NCBI RefSeq assembly: GCF_029893805.1
Contig: NZ_JARXYP010000002.1
Coordinates: 8,804,001-8,868,000 of the forward strand
Origin: Streptomyces sp. SAI-135
GTDB lineage: Bacteria > Actinomycetota > Actinomycetes > Streptomycetales > Streptomycetaceae
DNA length: 64,000 bases
Direction: 5' to 3'
The translations under genes were made by a program, and so were the position numbers. Numbering within the stretch: position 1 is the first letter of the stretch; every line of letters begins with the position of its first letter. This document shows, one piece after another, positions 25,125 through 34,793 of this stretch. The notes under the pieces were generated by a model. That model saw only the letters and a list, made by a program, of their open reading frames with translations, ran no database searches and had not been told where the DNA came from.

Positions 25125-26630
25125 ATGACCGATGCCATGCCCCCGCGTCGTTCCGTCGATGCTCTCGACGAGATCCGGGCCCTGACCGCGGTGAGGCCGA
25201 GCGCGCGACAGGTGGCGTGGCAGTCGATGGAGTTCTACGCCTTCATCCACTTCGGCATGAACACGATGACGGATCGCGAGTGGGGCCTGGGCGGCGAGGA
25301 CCCAGCCCTGTTCGACCCGTCCGATCTCGATGTCGATCAGTGGATGTCGGTGATCGCCGCGGCGGGGATGACAGGCGCCATCATCACGGCCAAGCACCAC
25401 GACGGCTTCTGCCTCTGGCCCTCGAAGGTGACCGCGCACTCGGTCGCCGCCTCCCCATGGCAAGAGGGCAAGGGTGACCTCGTACGGCTCGCAGCCGACG
25501 CGGCGCGGCGCCACGGTCTGAAGTTCGGGATCTATCTCTCGCCGTGGGACCGCACGGAGGCGTCGTACGGCTCGGGGCAGGCGTACGACGACTTCTTCGT
25601 GCGCCAGCTGGAGGAGCTGCTGTCCGGATACGGCGAGATCTTCTCGGTGTGGTTCGACGGCGCCAACGGCGAGGGTCCCGGCGGTGCGTACCAGGAGTAC
25701 GACTGGGAGCGCTACTACGCAGTCGTACGGCGGCTGCAGCCCGGTGCCGTGATCTCGGTCTGCGGTCCGGACGTCCGGTGGTGCGGCAACGAGGCCGGGC
25801 ATACCCGGCCTGACGAATGGAGCGTCGTACCCGCAGGGCTGCGTGACGTCGAACGTGTCGTCGATCGCTCGCAGCATGCCGATGACGGGGCATTTTCACG
25901 GCTCGTCCGAAGCGACGAAGAGGACTTGGGCAGCCGCGAGGCCCTCACTGGCCACCTCGACGATCTGGTGTGGTATCCGGCCGAGGTGAACACGTCCATC
26001 CGGCCGGGGTGGTTCTATCACCAGAACGAGGACGACTCCGTCCGCTCCGCCGACGAACTCTTCGATCTGTGGTGCGACGCGGTCGGTGGCAACGCGTGCC
26101 TGTTGCTCAACGTGCCGCCCGATCCCCGAGGGCGTGTGGCGGCTCCCGACGTCGCCGCGCTGACAGGCCTGGGCGAACGCATCCGGACGTTCCGGAACGG
26201 CGTGCTGGACGCGGACATCGCGCTGTCGTCCGGGGTGCCGCGCACACCGGGGGGCGAGGCCCTCGCCGACAGGACCGCTCTCACGCGCCTGGCCGGGGAT
26301 GCGGCAACACCGTACGTGTGGCGTCCAGAGAAGGCCGACGTCATGCCGACCGTCTCACTCACCCTCCACGGCCCCACCGAGGTCGGCGCCGTGGTCATAC
26401 GTGAGGACATCACGCGGGGGCAGCGCCTGGAGCGGGTGATGGTGATCGGGGTGTCCGACGGGAGCGAACGCGTACTGGCCGAGGCGAACTCGGTCGGCTA
26501 CCAGCGTATTCTGCGTTTCCGCCCACACATCGTCGACGAGGTGAAGGTGAGGCTCGAAGCATCCCGTGGGCTTCCGGCGATCCGCACGATCGCAGTGGTC
26601 CATGCCGACGCAGCGAGGTCCCGGAGGTGA
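25125..26630 (+). CDS. GH29 alpha-L-fucosidase
   Basis: A 501-residue glycosidase releasing L-fucose from glycans. The GH29 barrel begins WQSMEFYAFIHFGMNTMTDR; the loop ITAKHHDGFCLWPS is diagnostic, and the nucleophile Asp is at about 178 (FSVWFDGANG). The C-terminal part (from about 350) is a beta-sandwich. No signal peptide, so it acts in the cytosol on imported oligosaccharides. The ATG at 25125 has AGGA eight bases upstream; an ATG at 25116 is also in frame. The ROK regulator follows 58 bases after the stop. Confidence 0.9.
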   Translation: MTDAMPPRRSVDALDEIRALTAVRPSARQVAWQSMEFYAFIHFGMNTMTDREWGLGGEDPALFDPSDLDVDQWMSVIAAAGMTGAIITAKHHDGFCLWPSKVTAHSVAASPWQEGKGDLVRLAADAARRHGLKFGIYLSPWDRTEASYGSGQAYDDFFVRQLEELLSGYGEIFSVWFDGANGEGPGGAYQEYDWERYYAVVRRLQPGAVISVCGPDVRWCGNEAGHTRPDEWSVVPAGLRDVERVVDRSQHADDGAFSRLVRSDEEDLGSREALTGHLDDLVWYPAEVNTSIRPGWFYHQNEDDSVRSADELFDLWCDAVGGNACLLLNVPPDPRGRVAAPDVAALTGLGERIRTFRNGVLDADIALSSGVPRTPGGEALADRTALTRLAGDAATPYVWRPEKADVMPTVSLTLHGPTEVGAVVIREDITRGQRLERVMVIGVSDGSERVLAEANSVGYQRILRFRPHIVDEVKVRLEASRGLPAIRTIAVVHADAARSRR

Positions 26631-26688
26631 ACACGATCCACCGACCGCGCCATGGCACGTGGACGGTGAGAGTGTGTTGGATGTGACC

Positions 26689-27849
26689 ATGACGAGCACG
26701 CCTGATGATCCAACCCTGCGTTGCGAGACCGGTTCCGGGTGGCCGCAGCTGCACCCGACGACGCAGTCGGCGTACAACCAGATTCTGTGGAACGGCGGCC
26801 TCTCCAAAAGCGAGGTGGCGAAGAAGCTGGGCCTGTCGCGCACCCGGATGACGGCCATCGCACGCGATCTCGAGGCCGCGGGTCTCATCGTCGAGGGCGG
26901 CAGGGAACAGAGGGCCAGCACGGGACGGCCCGCGGACATGCTGCTCGCCAGGACCGACCTCTTTCACTTCCTCGGCGTACATGTGCGTGCGGGAGAACTG
27001 GTCGCCGCGGGAATCGATCTGACCAACAAGGTGGTCTGGGAACGGTCGCAGCACGTCGACGAGTTGGACCCGGCCGTCATCGGCGCGCAATGCCGTACCT
27101 GGCTGGCCGAGGCGAAGGCCGGTGGACTGCGCGTGGCGGCGTTGGCCGTGTGTGGATCGGTGGAACGGATCGACGGGGCTGCGGAGGGGGTCGGCCTCCA
27201 GGCCGTGACACCTGAAGCGGTCCGGTCGGAATGGGAGAAGGAGTTCGGCATACCGGTATGGGCCGAAGACGACATCGTGGCTCTTACCGCGTTCGAGCAA
27301 TGGCCTCGCCTGGCCGACGGGCAGGACAGCATGGCCCTCATTTCTCTGGGGCAGGAAATCGGGGTGGGACTGGTTGCCGACCGTAAGATCATTTTGGGTG
27401 CGCACCGCAGGGCGGGACGGTTCTCCCACGTCCTGGTCGCGGCTGACGGCGCGAGGTGCGCCCTGGGGCATCGCGGCTGCCTGTGGGCGGAGAGTTCGAC
27501 GATCTCGATCGTGAAGGATGTCGTCGGTGCGCAGACCCTCGACGACGTCATCGATCGAGCTGCGGCGGGCGAGCGGACGGCGCACGAGCGACTGGCGCGC
27601 GCTGCGCGCGGGATCGGCGTGGCGGCCGGACACATCCTCAACCTGCTTGATCCCGACAAGGTGATCTTGACGGGGGACAGCCCGGCGATTCTTGATTCCC
27701 ACGCCAAGGACTTCGAAGAGGGGATGCGCACCGTGTACACGGCGCCGGCCTCGCCGGTCATCGAGGTGACAGTGTTCGACTTCCTCGAATGGGCGCGCGC
27801 GGCAGCCGGCCTGGCGCTGTACCGCCGACTCGCCGAGTACGACGACTGA
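26689..27849 (+). CDS. ROK-family transcriptional repressor
   Basis: A 386-residue NagC/XylR-type repressor. The N-terminal winged helix (about 25-75; NGGLSKSEVAKKLGLSRTRM) is joined to a ROK sugar-kinase-like domain. The kinase phosphate loop is degenerate (FLGVHVRAGELVAAG, with no DxGGT) and the zinc motif keeps only part of the CxCGxxGC pattern (ARCALGHRGCLWAE), so it is probably a sensor without kinase activity. It lies between the two transcription units that carry its likely operator, GTTTGT-N11-ACAAAC. Confidence 0.9.
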   Translation: MTSTPDDPTLRCETGSGWPQLHPTTQSAYNQILWNGGLSKSEVAKKLGLSRTRMTAIARDLEAAGLIVEGGREQRASTGRPADMLLARTDLFHFLGVHVRAGELVAAGIDLTNKVVWERSQHVDELDPAVIGAQCRTWLAEAKAGGLRVAALAVCGSVERIDGAAEGVGLQAVTPEAVRSEWEKEFGIPVWAEDDIVALTAFEQWPRLADGQDSMALISLGQEIGVGLVADRKIILGAHRRAGRFSHVLVAADGARCALGHRGCLWAESSTISIVKDVVGAQTLDDVIDRAAAGERTAHERLARAARGIGVAAGHILNLLDPDKVILTGDSPAILDSHAKDFEEGMRTVYTAPASPVIEVTVFDFLEWARAAAGLALYRRLAEYDD

Positions 27850-28500
27850 CCTGACCCAAGCCGCGTCGGCGTCATCGGTGTGCGCCGAGGTGCGGGTGAA
27901 GCCTCTGGCAGAGGACTGTCGGCCAAGACGGCGGCCGCCACCGGAGACTTCGCGCGCGTGCTTACCGGTTCGACACCGGTGCGTGGGTCGCCGTCCGGTG
28001 TCGGCTGCCCACTCCCGTCGTCGGGAAAGCCTCCCTGGTCTCAGAGCCCGGTGACGGTGCGGCCCGCGACGGCCGTCATGTTCTGAGGTGTTCGCCCGCC
28101 ACGGCGTCCCCGACGGGCTGACGTCCTAGGCCATGGCACAGGCCGGGCAAGGTATGACGCGATCCCCGAGCGTCGAGGCCGATGGCTCTTGCCGGGCTCG
28201 TAGCGGCTGCTCGCATTCCGTGTGGTCGGTCAGGGCTGCTCGTGTGACGGCTGTACATCGCTACCGGCACCCGTGGTGGCGCAGACGACCTCTTCGCAGC
28301 GCGGCAGGCATTCCCTCGCACGCTGGTGAAGCCGGCGTGTCGTCATCAGCGGCCCCGTAGCCCGCTCCACTGCCGCACGGCCAGCGAGAACGCCGCGGTG
28401 CTCCACTCCCCGCCGAGCGCCGGTCGGCCTGCTTGTTCACCTGTGCCCGGAGTCCCTGTCCAGTTGGCGGAAAACATCTGGCTTGCGGAGGGGTGCACTT
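27850..28500. other. 650-base intergenic region without a convincing gene
   Basis: No open frame here has a ribosome-binding site or family resemblance. A short stretch near 28087-28126 (VFARHGVPDGLTS) faintly resembles a retroviral-type integrase core, so the gap may hold old transposon debris. A T-arm-like hairpin at 27964-27980 is not part of a tRNA. Confidence 0.5.
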
Positions 28501-28527
28501 GAGTTTGTCACCTCCATTGACAAACTC
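28501..28527 (+). promoter_or_regulatory. Perfect palindromic operator of the glycan ABC operon
   Basis: GAGTTTGTCA-N7-TGACAAACTC is a perfect 10-bp inverted repeat 62 bases before the binding-protein start. Its core GTTTGT-N11-ACAAAC matches the site before the fucosidase. It is the likely binding site of the ROK repressor. Confidence 0.75.
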
Positions 28528-28589
28528 TGGCGACCCGAGTGATGCTCGTCGCCGCGAGACACCGAGCCGCTCCGAGTCGAGGGAGACTC

Positions 28590-29897
28590 ATGCGCACCAG
28601 CAAGTTCCGCAGGATCGTGGCTGCTGCGGCCGCCACAGTCGCCACCGCTCTCTTCGCCTCCGCCTGCTCGGATGCGGGCACCTCCACGTCCTCCGGAGGG
28701 AAGGTCACCCTGCAGTACTGGGCGTGGGCGCCCGGAAGTGCACAGGAAGTCAAGGAGTTCAACCGCACGCATCCGGACATCAAGGTGGTCCACACCGACG
28801 CCGGCGGTGGCGAGCAGTCATCCGCCAAGCTCCTCGCCGCGATTCGCGCGGGCAACGCACCCGATCTCGCGCTCGTGGAGAACACGTCGCTGCCGCGCAT
28901 GATCGTCGCCGGCGCCCCGCTGGACATCACCGACTACGTCTCCGACGTACGGAAGAACTATTCGGCCGGCTCGTGGGCGCAGACGACCTTCGGCGGACAG
29001 ACCTACGGGCTGCCGCAGGACGTCGGGCCCATGGCGCTGCTCTACCGCAAGGACGTCTTCGACAAGTACGGCATCAAGGCGCCCGTGACCTGGGAGGACT
29101 ACCGCAAGGCGGCCGCCAGGATCAAGGCGCGCAACCCCAAGCTCACGATGGCCTCGCTGAGCACCGACGGATGGGGCTGGTACGCCGCCGTGGCGGCGCA
29201 GGCCGGCGACGACTGGTGGTCGGTCGACGGGGACAAGTGGACCGTCAACATCGACGGCGCCAACTCCCGCAAGGTCATGGACTTCTTCCAGGGAATGTTC
29301 AAGGACGGGCTCATCACGGCCGATCCGATCCTGACGCCGACGTACAACCAGCAACTGAACAACGGCACGATGCTGTCCTGGCCCTCCGCCGCCTGGGCCC
29401 CCGGTGTCATCTACGGCGTGGCGCCGAAGACCGCCGGCAAGTGGGCCCTCGCACCCCTGCCGCGGTGGAACGCCGACGACCCGACCGTCTCGTTCCAGGG
29501 CGGCTCCTCGGTCATCGTCACCTCCAAGTCCAAGCACCCGAAGGAAGCCGCCGAGTTCGCGAAGTGGCTCAACGCCGGTGACCAGGGCGCGAAGATGATC
29601 CTCAACGTGCAGAACGGCTATCCCGCCGCGCTGTCGGGGCAGAAGGCCGCAACTGCGCAGAAGCCCCCGGCTCTCATGCCTCAGCAGAGCGACTACTACA
29701 GCGTCGTCGCCGAGATCGCCAAGCACACCCGCCCGGTGACCTGGGGCCCGAACACCGATGTCGCAGCGACCGCGTTCACGGACGCGATGAACGCGGCCAT
29801 GCACAACGGCACTTCATGGGCTGACGTTCTGACCGTCACGCAGAAGGCCGTGGTGAAGGACCTGAAGAAGCAGGGATTCAAGGTGAGCGAGGGATAG
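28590..29897 (+). CDS. Glycan ABC transporter substrate-binding lipoprotein
   Basis: A 435-residue family 1 binding protein. The ATG at 28590 has GGGAG upstream; the signal peptide ends in the lipobox LFASACSDAG. Mature features include LQYWAWAPGSAQEVKEF and GNAPDLALVENTSLPRM. As first gene of an operon ending in a GH42 beta-galactosidase and regulated with a fucosidase, it probably binds a galactose- or fucose-containing oligosaccharide (inference). Confidence 0.93.
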   Translation: MRTSKFRRIVAAAAATVATALFASACSDAGTSTSSGGKVTLQYWAWAPGSAQEVKEFNRTHPDIKVVHTDAGGGEQSSAKLLAAIRAGNAPDLALVENTSLPRMIVAGAPLDITDYVSDVRKNYSAGSWAQTTFGGQTYGLPQDVGPMALLYRKDVFDKYGIKAPVTWEDYRKAAARIKARNPKLTMASLSTDGWGWYAAVAAQAGDDWWSVDGDKWTVNIDGANSRKVMDFFQGMFKDGLITADPILTPTYNQQLNNGTMLSWPSAAWAPGVIYGVAPKTAGKWALAPLPRWNADDPTVSFQGGSSVIVTSKSKHPKEAAEFAKWLNAGDQGAKMILNVQNGYPAALSGQKAATAQKPPALMPQQSDYYSVVAEIAKHTRPVTWGPNTDVAATAFTDAMNAAMHNGTSWADVLTVTQKAVVKDLKKQGFKVSEG

Positions 29898-29943
29898 GGC
29901 GGTGGGCTGAAGGAAAGCGCAGAGCGTCAGAGAGGGCATCCGC

Positions 29944-30912
29944 ATGACCAACACAGCCGTTGCCGGCAAGGACACCAGGTCAGTGACGGCGGCCGCTCCG
30001 TCGCAGACTCGTCGCCGTCGTCGTCGGAGTATCGCGCCGTACCTGTTCAGCGCACCCGCCATGGTGCTGTACACCGTGTTCACGGTGATCCCCGTGGTGT
30101 ACGCACTCGGCTCCAGCTTCTACGCCCAGCGCCGGACCGGCGGTGGGGCCCTCGGCACCCGCTCCACGGTCTTCGTCTGGTTCGACAACTACGTCTCCGT
30201 CTTCCACGACTCCCAACTGATCGCCGGGCTCCGGCATCTGGCGCTCTACGGGCTCATCGCCGTGCCGTTGACCCTCGGCCTCGCGCTGCTGTTCGCTCTG
30301 CTGCTGGACGCGCCGGGGGTGAAACTGCGGAGCTTCGGGCGCACGGCGATCTTCATTCCCTACGCCGTGCCCGGGGTCGTGGCCGCGCTGATGTGGGGGT
30401 TCATGTACCTGGCCGGGACGAGCCCGTTCTCGTACGTCACTCGGTCCCTCGGGTGGGGGGACATTCCCTTCCTCGGACCGAACGGAATCTACGGCTCGCT
30501 CGCCAACATCTCCGTCTGGGGCGGCACGGGATTCAACATGCTCGTCATCTACACGGCGTTGCGCAGCATCCCTCACGAACTGATCGAGGCGGCGCGCCTG
30601 GACGGGGCCAACGAGATCCAGATCGCCCTCCGCGTCAAAGTGCCGCTGGTCGGCCCGGCGCTGCTGCTGACCGCGATCTTCGCGCTCCTGGGGACTCTCC
30701 AGCTCTACGGCGAGCCGCTGATGCTCAAACCTCTGACGAACACCATCTCCAACACGTGGGTGCCGCTCATGTCGATCTACCAGGACGCGTTCGCGCTCGA
30801 CGATCTCCATGACGCGGCGGCCGCGTCGATCGTCCTCGCCGTCGGTACCGCGCTGGTATCGGTCGCGGTTCTGGCGGTGGTCCGCGTTTCGACGAGGCGG
30901 GGTATGCGATGA
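29944..30912 (+). CDS. Glycan ABC transporter permease (MalF type)
   Basis: A 322-residue permease with six helices and EAA loop IEAARLDGANEIQIALRVKV. The start ATG at 29944 follows a 46-base gap. The next permease overlaps its stop by four bases. Confidence 0.93.
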   Translation: MTNTAVAGKDTRSVTAAAPSQTRRRRRRSIAPYLFSAPAMVLYTVFTVIPVVYALGSSFYAQRRTGGGALGTRSTVFVWFDNYVSVFHDSQLIAGLRHLALYGLIAVPLTLGLALLFALLLDAPGVKLRSFGRTAIFIPYAVPGVVAALMWGFMYLAGTSPFSYVTRSLGWGDIPFLGPNGIYGSLANISVWGGTGFNMLVIYTALRSIPHELIEAARLDGANEIQIALRVKVPLVGPALLLTAIFALLGTLQLYGEPLMLKPLTNTISNTWVPLMSIYQDAFALDDLHDAAAASIVLAVGTALVSVAVLAVVRVSTRRGMR

Positions 30913-31763
30913 GCGCGATCAACGAGAGGACGCACGAACGTACCAAGATCGTTCCCACGCTCATCATGGTGGCGGGTGCGCTCTACTGCCTCCTCCCTGT
31001 GGCCTGGGTGTTCGTCGCTGCCAGCAAAGCCCCCGGCGAGCTGTTCGACTCGTTCACCTTCGCCCCCGGAACCGGTCTGCTCGACAATCTCCGCGACCTG
31101 TTCTCCTATGACAGTGGCGCCTATGGACTGTGGGCGCTCAACTCGCTCCTGTACGCGGGTGTGGGCGGCGTCCTGTCGACGTTCGTCTCGGCCTCCGCGG
31201 GCTACGCCCTGGCGAAGTTCGACTTCAGAGGCGGCCGTGTCTTCTTCGCCGCCATCCTCGCCGGGCTGCTCATTCCCGGCATCACCCTCGCCGTGCCGCA
31301 GTACCTGCTGCTGTCCGACCTGCATCTGGCCGGCACCCAGTGGTCGGTGCTGCTCCCGAGCATCCTCAGCCCGTTCGGCATCTATCTCTGCCGGGTGTAC
31401 GCCGCGAGCGCCATCCCGGCGCAGATGCTCGAAGCCGCCCGGATCGACGGCGCCGGAGAGTGGCGGATCTTCCGCAGCGTCGTGCTCCCCCTCATGGGGC
31501 CGGGCATGGTGACGGTGTTCCTGCTGCAGTTCGTCGGGATCTGGAACAACTTCCTGCTGCCGTACATCATGCTCTCCAACACCCGGACCTTCCCTCTCAC
31601 GGTCGGGTTGAACTCCCTGCTCGAACGCGGCTCCGGCTCGCCGTCGCTGTACACGCTCGCCGTCATCGGCGCCGCGCTCGCGATCATCCCCCTCATTGCC
31701 CTGGTGCTGTTCCTGCAACGGTTCTGGCGCCTCGACCTCATCGCTGGAGGAGTCAAAGGATGA
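30909..31763 (+). CDS. Glycan ABC transporter permease (MalG type)
   Basis: A 284-residue permease with six helices and EAA loop LEAARIDGAGEWRIFRSVVL. Its ATG overlaps the previous stop (ATGA), and its own stop overlaps the start of the beta-galactosidase in the same way. No ATPase gene is linked, as for the other sugar importers here. Confidence 0.93.
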   Translation: MSAINERTHERTKIVPTLIMVAGALYCLLPVAWVFVAASKAPGELFDSFTFAPGTGLLDNLRDLFSYDSGAYGLWALNSLLYAGVGGVLSTFVSASAGYALAKFDFRGGRVFFAAILAGLLIPGITLAVPQYLLLSDLHLAGTQWSVLLPSILSPFGIYLCRVYAASAIPAQMLEAARIDGAGEWRIFRSVVLPLMGPGMVTVFLLQFVGIWNNFLLPYIMLSNTRTFPLTVGLNSLLERGSGSPSLYTLAVIGAALAIIPLIALVLFLQRFWRLDLIAGGVKG

Positions 31764-33772
31764 CTTGGTCCCACGTCGACAACGCCTGGCCCACACGCGG
31801 GCTGAGCTATGGAGCCGACTACAACCCCGAACAGTGGGACAGGGACGTATGGAAGGAAGACGTCCGCCTGATGACGCAGGCAGGGGTCAACCTCGTCTCG
31901 CTCGGCATCTTCTCCTGGGGCCTCATCGAAGTCGCGGACGGAGAGTACGACTGGGAGTGGATGGACGAGATCGTCGGCCTCCTGGCGGGCAACGGCATCG
32001 CCATCGACCTCGCCACACCGACGGCCGCGCCCCCGGGCTGGCTGCTGGCGGCACACCCCGAGATCCGCCCCGTCGACCACGACATGCAGCCGCACTGGCC
32101 CGGCGCCCGGCTCGGCTGGTGCCCGAGCAGCCCGGTCTTCCGCACGTACGCGCTCCGCATGGTCCGAGCGCTCGCCGACCGCTACGGCCACCGTGAACAC
32201 GTCGTCATGTGGCACGTCAGCAACGAGCTGGGCGGCGGCAACGGCCGCTGCTACTGCGACACGTCGGCGACGGCGTTCCGCGACTGGCTTCGACACAAGT
32301 ACGGATCCCTCGAAGCGCTGAACAAGGCCTGGGGAACCGCCTTCTGGGGTCACACCTACCGCGACTTCGCACACATCCTGCCCCCCCGCGGCAACGACGC
32401 GAAGAATCCGTCCCTCGTCCTGGACTTCGACCGCTTCTCCTCGGACGAGCTCCTGACGCACTACCTCGCCGAGCGCGACGTGCTCAAGAGCATCACGCCC
32501 GACCTCCCCGTCACGACGAACTTCATGGTGGGCGCCGAGCCTGACGTCGTCGACTACCCCCGGTGGGCACCCCACATGGACATCGTCGCGAACGACCACT
32601 ACACGCGCTCACCCGACCCGCTGCCCGAGCAGGACGTCGCCTTCTCCGGCGACCGCATGCGGGCCATGACGACACAGCGCCGTCCATGGATGCTCATGGA
32701 ACACTCGACCAGCGCGGTCAGCTGGCAGCCGCGCAACCGCGCCAAGGCGCCGGGAGAGATGATCCGCAACAGCCTGAGCCATGTGGGTCACGGCTCCGAC
32801 GGCATCCTGTTCTTCCAGTGGCGCGCCTCCCGGGCCGGGGCGGAACAGTTCCACTCGGCGATGGTGCCCCACGCCGGCGAGGACACCGACCTCTACCGCG
32901 ACGTGTGCACACTGGGCCAGTACCTGCGACGCCTCGCCCCGGTCATGGGCTCACGCACTCCCCAGGCCCGCGTCGGCATCCTCTTCGACGACGAGGCGGG
33001 CTGGGCGATGACGAAGGGAGTCAAGCCGAACAACCATCTCGCCTACGGGAGGATCGTCCGGGACTGGCACCACGCGTTCTGGCGGCTGAACCAGAGCATC
33101 GAAGTGCTCTCACCCTGGTCCGACTTCACCGGGTACGAGGTGCTCGTGGTGCCCGGTCTGTTCCTGACCCACGACGACACCGCGGCGCGCGTGAGCGCCT
33201 TCGCCGAGGCGGGCGGCACGGTCGTGGTCGGCTTCCTCTCCGGGATCGTGAACGAGCACGACCAGGTGAGGACCGGCGGATATCCCGGCGCGTTCCGTGA
33301 ACTCCTGGGCGCCTGGTGCGAGGAGTTCCGGCCATTGCAGGAGGGTGAGACGTTCACCCTGGACAACGGCTGGTCGGGCGAGGAGTGGACCGAACTCGTC
33401 CGCGTGCACGACGCCGAGGTGATCGCCCGCTACCACGGAGGCCACCTCAGCGGCCGTCCAGCGATCACGTCGCGAACGCTCCCGGCCGGCGGGCGTGCGA
33501 TCTACGTCTCGGCCGGCCTCGACCGCGATGCGCTGTTCGACATGGCCCGTTCTCTGCTGCACCCCGCAGGTCTGGCGGACCTGCCGAACGGGCTCGAAGT
33601 GCTCGTGCGCCACAACGACGAGGAAACCTTCACCTTCTTCGTCAACCACGCGGACGACGATGCGATCATCACGGCGTCGGGCCGGGAGATGCTCACGGAC
33701 GAACCGGTCGGCGGAGAGTTGCACATACCGGCCGGAGAGGTGCGGGTCGTGAGGTCAGACGCTGTGAACTGA
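31760..33772 (+). CDS. GH42 beta-galactosidase
   Basis: A 670-residue cytosolic beta-galactosidase of family GH42. The N-terminal barrel opens SYGADYNPEQWDRDVWKEDV; the acid/base Glu is at about 156 (WHVSNELGGG) and the nucleophile Glu at about 314 (PWMLMEHSTSAVSW). A metal-binding Cys cluster is present (GRCYCD), followed by the trimerisation domain (about 395-600) and a C-terminal beta domain. The length matches the family. It is translationally coupled to the permease by an ATGA overlap. GH42 enzymes prefer short plant or host galactosides to lactose, fitting a fucosylated glycan pathway. Confidence 0.94.
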   Translation: MTWSHVDNAWPTRGLSYGADYNPEQWDRDVWKEDVRLMTQAGVNLVSLGIFSWGLIEVADGEYDWEWMDEIVGLLAGNGIAIDLATPTAAPPGWLLAAHPEIRPVDHDMQPHWPGARLGWCPSSPVFRTYALRMVRALADRYGHREHVVMWHVSNELGGGNGRCYCDTSATAFRDWLRHKYGSLEALNKAWGTAFWGHTYRDFAHILPPRGNDAKNPSLVLDFDRFSSDELLTHYLAERDVLKSITPDLPVTTNFMVGAEPDVVDYPRWAPHMDIVANDHYTRSPDPLPEQDVAFSGDRMRAMTTQRRPWMLMEHSTSAVSWQPRNRAKAPGEMIRNSLSHVGHGSDGILFFQWRASRAGAEQFHSAMVPHAGEDTDLYRDVCTLGQYLRRLAPVMGSRTPQARVGILFDDEAGWAMTKGVKPNNHLAYGRIVRDWHHAFWRLNQSIEVLSPWSDFTGYEVLVVPGLFLTHDDTAARVSAFAEAGGTVVVGFLSGIVNEHDQVRTGGYPGAFRELLGAWCEEFRPLQEGETFTLDNGWSGEEWTELVRVHDAEVIARYHGGHLSGRPAITSRTLPAGGRAIYVSAGLDRDALFDMARSLLHPAGLADLPNGLEVLVRHNDEETFTFFVNHADDDAIITASGREMLTDEPVGGELHIPAGEVRVVRSDAVN

Positions 33773-33794
33773 ATCTGACACCGCGGGGCCCCAC

Positions 33795-33856
33795 ACCGGC
33801 ACATAAACGCCGATGTTGTCGCCGCCGTTGGCGAAGGCGACCGCGGCGACCTCCAG
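33795..33856 (-). pseudogene. CadD-type cadmium transporter fragment
   Basis: On the minus strand the frame reads LEVAAVAFANGGDNIGVYVP, matching the conserved AxGxDNIGVYxP segment of CadD-like cadmium-resistance transporters. Only about 22 residues survive before the similarity ends, and the frame is interrupted on both sides. It is probably the debris of a metal-resistance gene. Confidence 0.45.
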
Positions 33857-33920
33857 CGGTCCGGGCCGCCCTCCTTGCCCTGGTCTTCGTCCGAGCCGCC
33901 GTCGCGGTCGTCGGCCGTGG

Positions 33921-34793
33921 TCATCGGCCTGTGGGCGCGAGTGCCGAGGGATCCGGACGCTGGAGAAGCCTCGCGAGCAGCCCGTGGCGGGGCGCCAGAC
34001 ACCAGGTGAGGACGAACAGGCCGGTGAGGACGACGACCACCGAGCCGCCGGCGGCCAGGTCGTAGGCGTAGGACACGTACAGGCCCGTGACGCTGCCGGC
34101 GCAGCCGATGAGGGATGCCAGCAGGGTCATCGCCCAGAGCCGCTCGGTGAGCATGCGGGCGGTGGCGGCGGGGGTGATGAGCAGGGCGAGGACGAGGATG
34201 TTGCCGACCGCTTCCAGGGACATCACGATCGTCGTGGTCACGACGACGTAGAGCGCCAGGTCCAGGCGGAACACCGGCAGACCCGCGGCGCGCGCCGTCT
34301 CGCGGTCGAGGCTGACCGCGACCAGCTCCTTGCCGATGGCCAGCACGACGAGGACCAGGACGGCACCGATGGCGGCCACAGTCCATACGTCGGTCGCGCT
34401 CACCGCCAGGACCTGCCCGAACAGGAAGGAGGACAGGTCGGTCGTCCAGCTGTCCCTGGTGGACACCAGGACGATGCCGAGCCCGAAGGCGAAGGCGAAG
34501 AAGACGCCGATGACGGTGTCCTCCTTGAGCCGACGGTTCTGGGAGACGAAGGCGATGAGCACGGCCGTGGTGATGCCGGCCGCGGCGCCGCCGAGGAGGA
34601 GGTTGCCCTCGAAGGCGTAGGCGAGCGCGACGCCCGGGAACGCCGAGTGCGCGACCGCGTCGCCGATGAACGCCATACCGCGCAGCACGACGTACACCCC
34701 GACCACGCCGCACACCAGGCCGATGACTGCGGCGACCGTGAACGCCCGCTGCATGAAGGGCAGTTGCCAGGGGTCTGTGAGGAACTCGATCAC
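33921..34793 (-). CDS. Metal (zinc-type) ABC transporter permease, anchored-repeat system
   Basis: A 290-residue ABC-3 family permease (ZnuB-like) with eight or nine hydrophobic helices. Typical features are YVVLRGMAFIGDAVAHSAFP near the N-terminus and ITPAATARMLTERLWAMTLL. It starts at GTG 34793, overlapping the ATPase stop by four bases, and is the last gene of the operon. The combination with repeat-bearing surface proteins identifies the 'anchored repeat-type ABC transporter' family known from actinobacteria. Confidence 0.92.
   Translation of the reverse strand: MIEFLTDPWQLPFMQRAFTVAAVIGLVCGVVGVYVVLRGMAFIGDAVAHSAFPGVALAYAFEGNLLLGGAAAGITTAVLIAFVSQNRRLKEDTVIGVFFAFAFGLGIVLVSTRDSWTTDLSSFLFGQVLAVSATDVWTVAAIGAVLVLVVLAIGKELVAVSLDRETARAAGLPVFRLDLALYVVVTTTIVMSLEAVGNILVLALLITPAATARMLTERLWAMTLLASLIGCAGSVTGLYVSYAYDLAAGGSVVVVLTGLFVLTWCLAPRHGLLARLLQRPDPSALAPTGR

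Noticed and set aside
27964..27980. T-arm-like hairpin ACCGGTTCGACACCGGT
   Set aside because: No matching acceptor, D or anticodon arms upstream, so it is not a tRNA.
28087..28126. Integrase-like words VFARHGVPDGLTS
   Set aside because: Only 13 residues with a stop right after; too short to call a mobile element.
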